From the IMG/VR virus record IMGVR_UViG_3300042301_000778, positions 1-38,713 of that record: a stretch of DNA of 38,713 bases; one strand, given 5' to 3'. Of the stretch, positions 38,378-38,713 are shown in pieces (positions within the stretch are counted from its first letter, which is position 1; each line of letters opens with the position of its first letter). The translations under genes and the position numbers were made by a program. The notes below the pieces were generated by a model, which did not search any database, was not told the origin of the DNA, and saw only the letters and a list, made by a program, of their open reading frames with translations. Source of the stretch: a virus.

Positions 38378-38713
38378 TGAAAAAATATAAAGTATTAAAT
38401 CTATATGCTTGTTTAGGTGGTAATAGATACAAATGGACTGATTGTGAAGTTACAGCAGTTGAACTTGACCCTGAAGCTGCAAGATTGTATAAAGAAAGAT
38501 TTCCAAATGATATTATTATAGTTGCCGATGCACACCAATATTTATTAGACCATTACAAAGAGTTTGATTTTATTTGGAGTTCGCCACCTTGCCCAAGCCA
38601 TTCGAGAGCAAGATTTGCAAGAAAAAGTACAACAAGTGCAATTTATCCAGATTTAAAATTATATGAAGAAATATTATTTTTAGAAAATTGGTATGAAGGA
38701 AAATATTGTGTTG
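38377..38713 (+). CDS. C5-cytosine DNA methyltransferase, 5' part (second copy, cut by window end)
   Basis: The first 112 codons repeat the gene at 7113: MKKYKVLNLYACLGGNRYKW, then SSPPCPSHSRARFARKSTTSA. It carries motif I and motif IV with the catalytic cysteine; the rest lies outside the window. Over the first ~200 bases it differs from copy 1 at about 14 positions, then is identical for the last 127 bases. Upstream neighbours differ (ATPase here, helical hypothetical gene at 6677). Confidence 0.85.
   Translation, partial: MKKYKVLNLYACLGGNRYKWTDCEVTAVELDPEAARLYKERFPNDIIIVADAHQYLLDHYKEFDFIWSSPPCPSHSRARFARKSTTSAIYPDLKLYEEILFLENWYEGKYCV
38587..38713 (+). repeat. 127-bp exact repeat, copy 2 (to window end)
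   Basis: Identical to 7329-7455 up to the last base of the window, with a mismatch at the base just before (38586, a versus g at 7328). An exact match of this length ending at the sequence edge resembles the k-mer overlap of a de Bruijn graph contig. Confidence 0.9.

Noticed and set aside
1-38713. Integrase, repressor or attachment site indicating a prophage
   Set aside because: No recombinase catalytic motifs or divergent repressor region seen; all genes run one way. A lysogeny module could still lie outside the window.
1-38713. tRNA genes or CRISPR arrays
   Set aside because: No cloverleaf with a CCA-proximal acceptor stem and TTCGA-type arm was seen, and no regularly spaced direct repeats were found.

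Overview
The window is an AT-rich, tailed-phage genome fragment with every convincing gene on the + strand, packed head to tail with ATGA/TAATG overlaps. The host is most likely a low-GC Bacteroidota (Flavobacteriia-like) bacterium. The intergenic regions carry the Bacteroidota -7 promoter element TAnnTTTG, start codons are preceded by A-rich leaders rather than Shine-Dalgarno sites, and many small proteins look like families I recall from flavobacterial phages (recall, not a search). A tape-measure gene plus a gpG/gpGT-like frameshifted chaperone implies a long, flexible (siphovirus-type) tail. I see no integrase, repressor, tRNA or CRISPR array.

Layout. Positions 1-7.1 kb hold an early/recombination module: metallophosphoesterase, DUF3310, Cys-rich protein, ERF single-strand annealing protein, HNH homing endonuclease, SSB-like protein, NinB and a replisome-organizer-like protein. 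Positions 7.1-14.7 kb hold a C5-cytosine methyltransferase, a sigma-70-like factor, many small proteins, a NUMOD3-type endonuclease, a RecE-like exonuclease, an adenine methyltransferase and a DnaA domain IV-like protein. Positions 14.7-34.3 kb are packaging and structure: TerS, TerL, tail chaperone with -1 frameshift, tail proteins, tape measure, XkdF-like protease, scaffold, major capsid, tail tube, portal, adaptor and tail fibres. Positions 34.3-35.6 kb are lysis: membrane-anchored coiled-coil protein, GH24 endolysin and a one-gene spanin. Positions 35.8-38.7 kb are a second recombination module: NinG, ERF, SSB-like, RecA-fold ATPase and a second, truncated copy of the C5 methyltransferase.

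The most unusual signals are not genes. (1) Three leaders in the first 6 kb (2894-2985, 3988-4049, 5654-5754) share an interleaved A-B-A'-B' pairing order with unrelated stem sequences; two of them fold as two hairpins with complementary loops, the second capped on a terminator-like stem. (2) A motif ACAA-N15/16-TTTTTAAA lies 13-24 bases before five structural operon heads and is a candidate late promoter, possibly read by the phage's own sigma factor. (3) The tail chaperone gene has a T9 run where a -1 shift opens an 83-codon extension that ends in a TAATG overlap with the next gene. (4) The last 127 bases of the window are identical to 7329-7455. Together with duplicated ERF, SSB, DUF3310, Cys-rich and methyltransferase genes, this suggests either a true duplication or a lasso-shaped assembly in which two alternative early arms meet one shared backbone (a circle of 31,258 bp if closed).

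How it works together: early genes are read from host-type TAnnTTTG promoters and provide replication and annealing functions (ERF, SSB, RecE-like nuclease, NinB/NinG) and DNA methylation. The sigma-like factor is then a candidate for switching on late promoters that drive packaging, head, tail and lysis genes.
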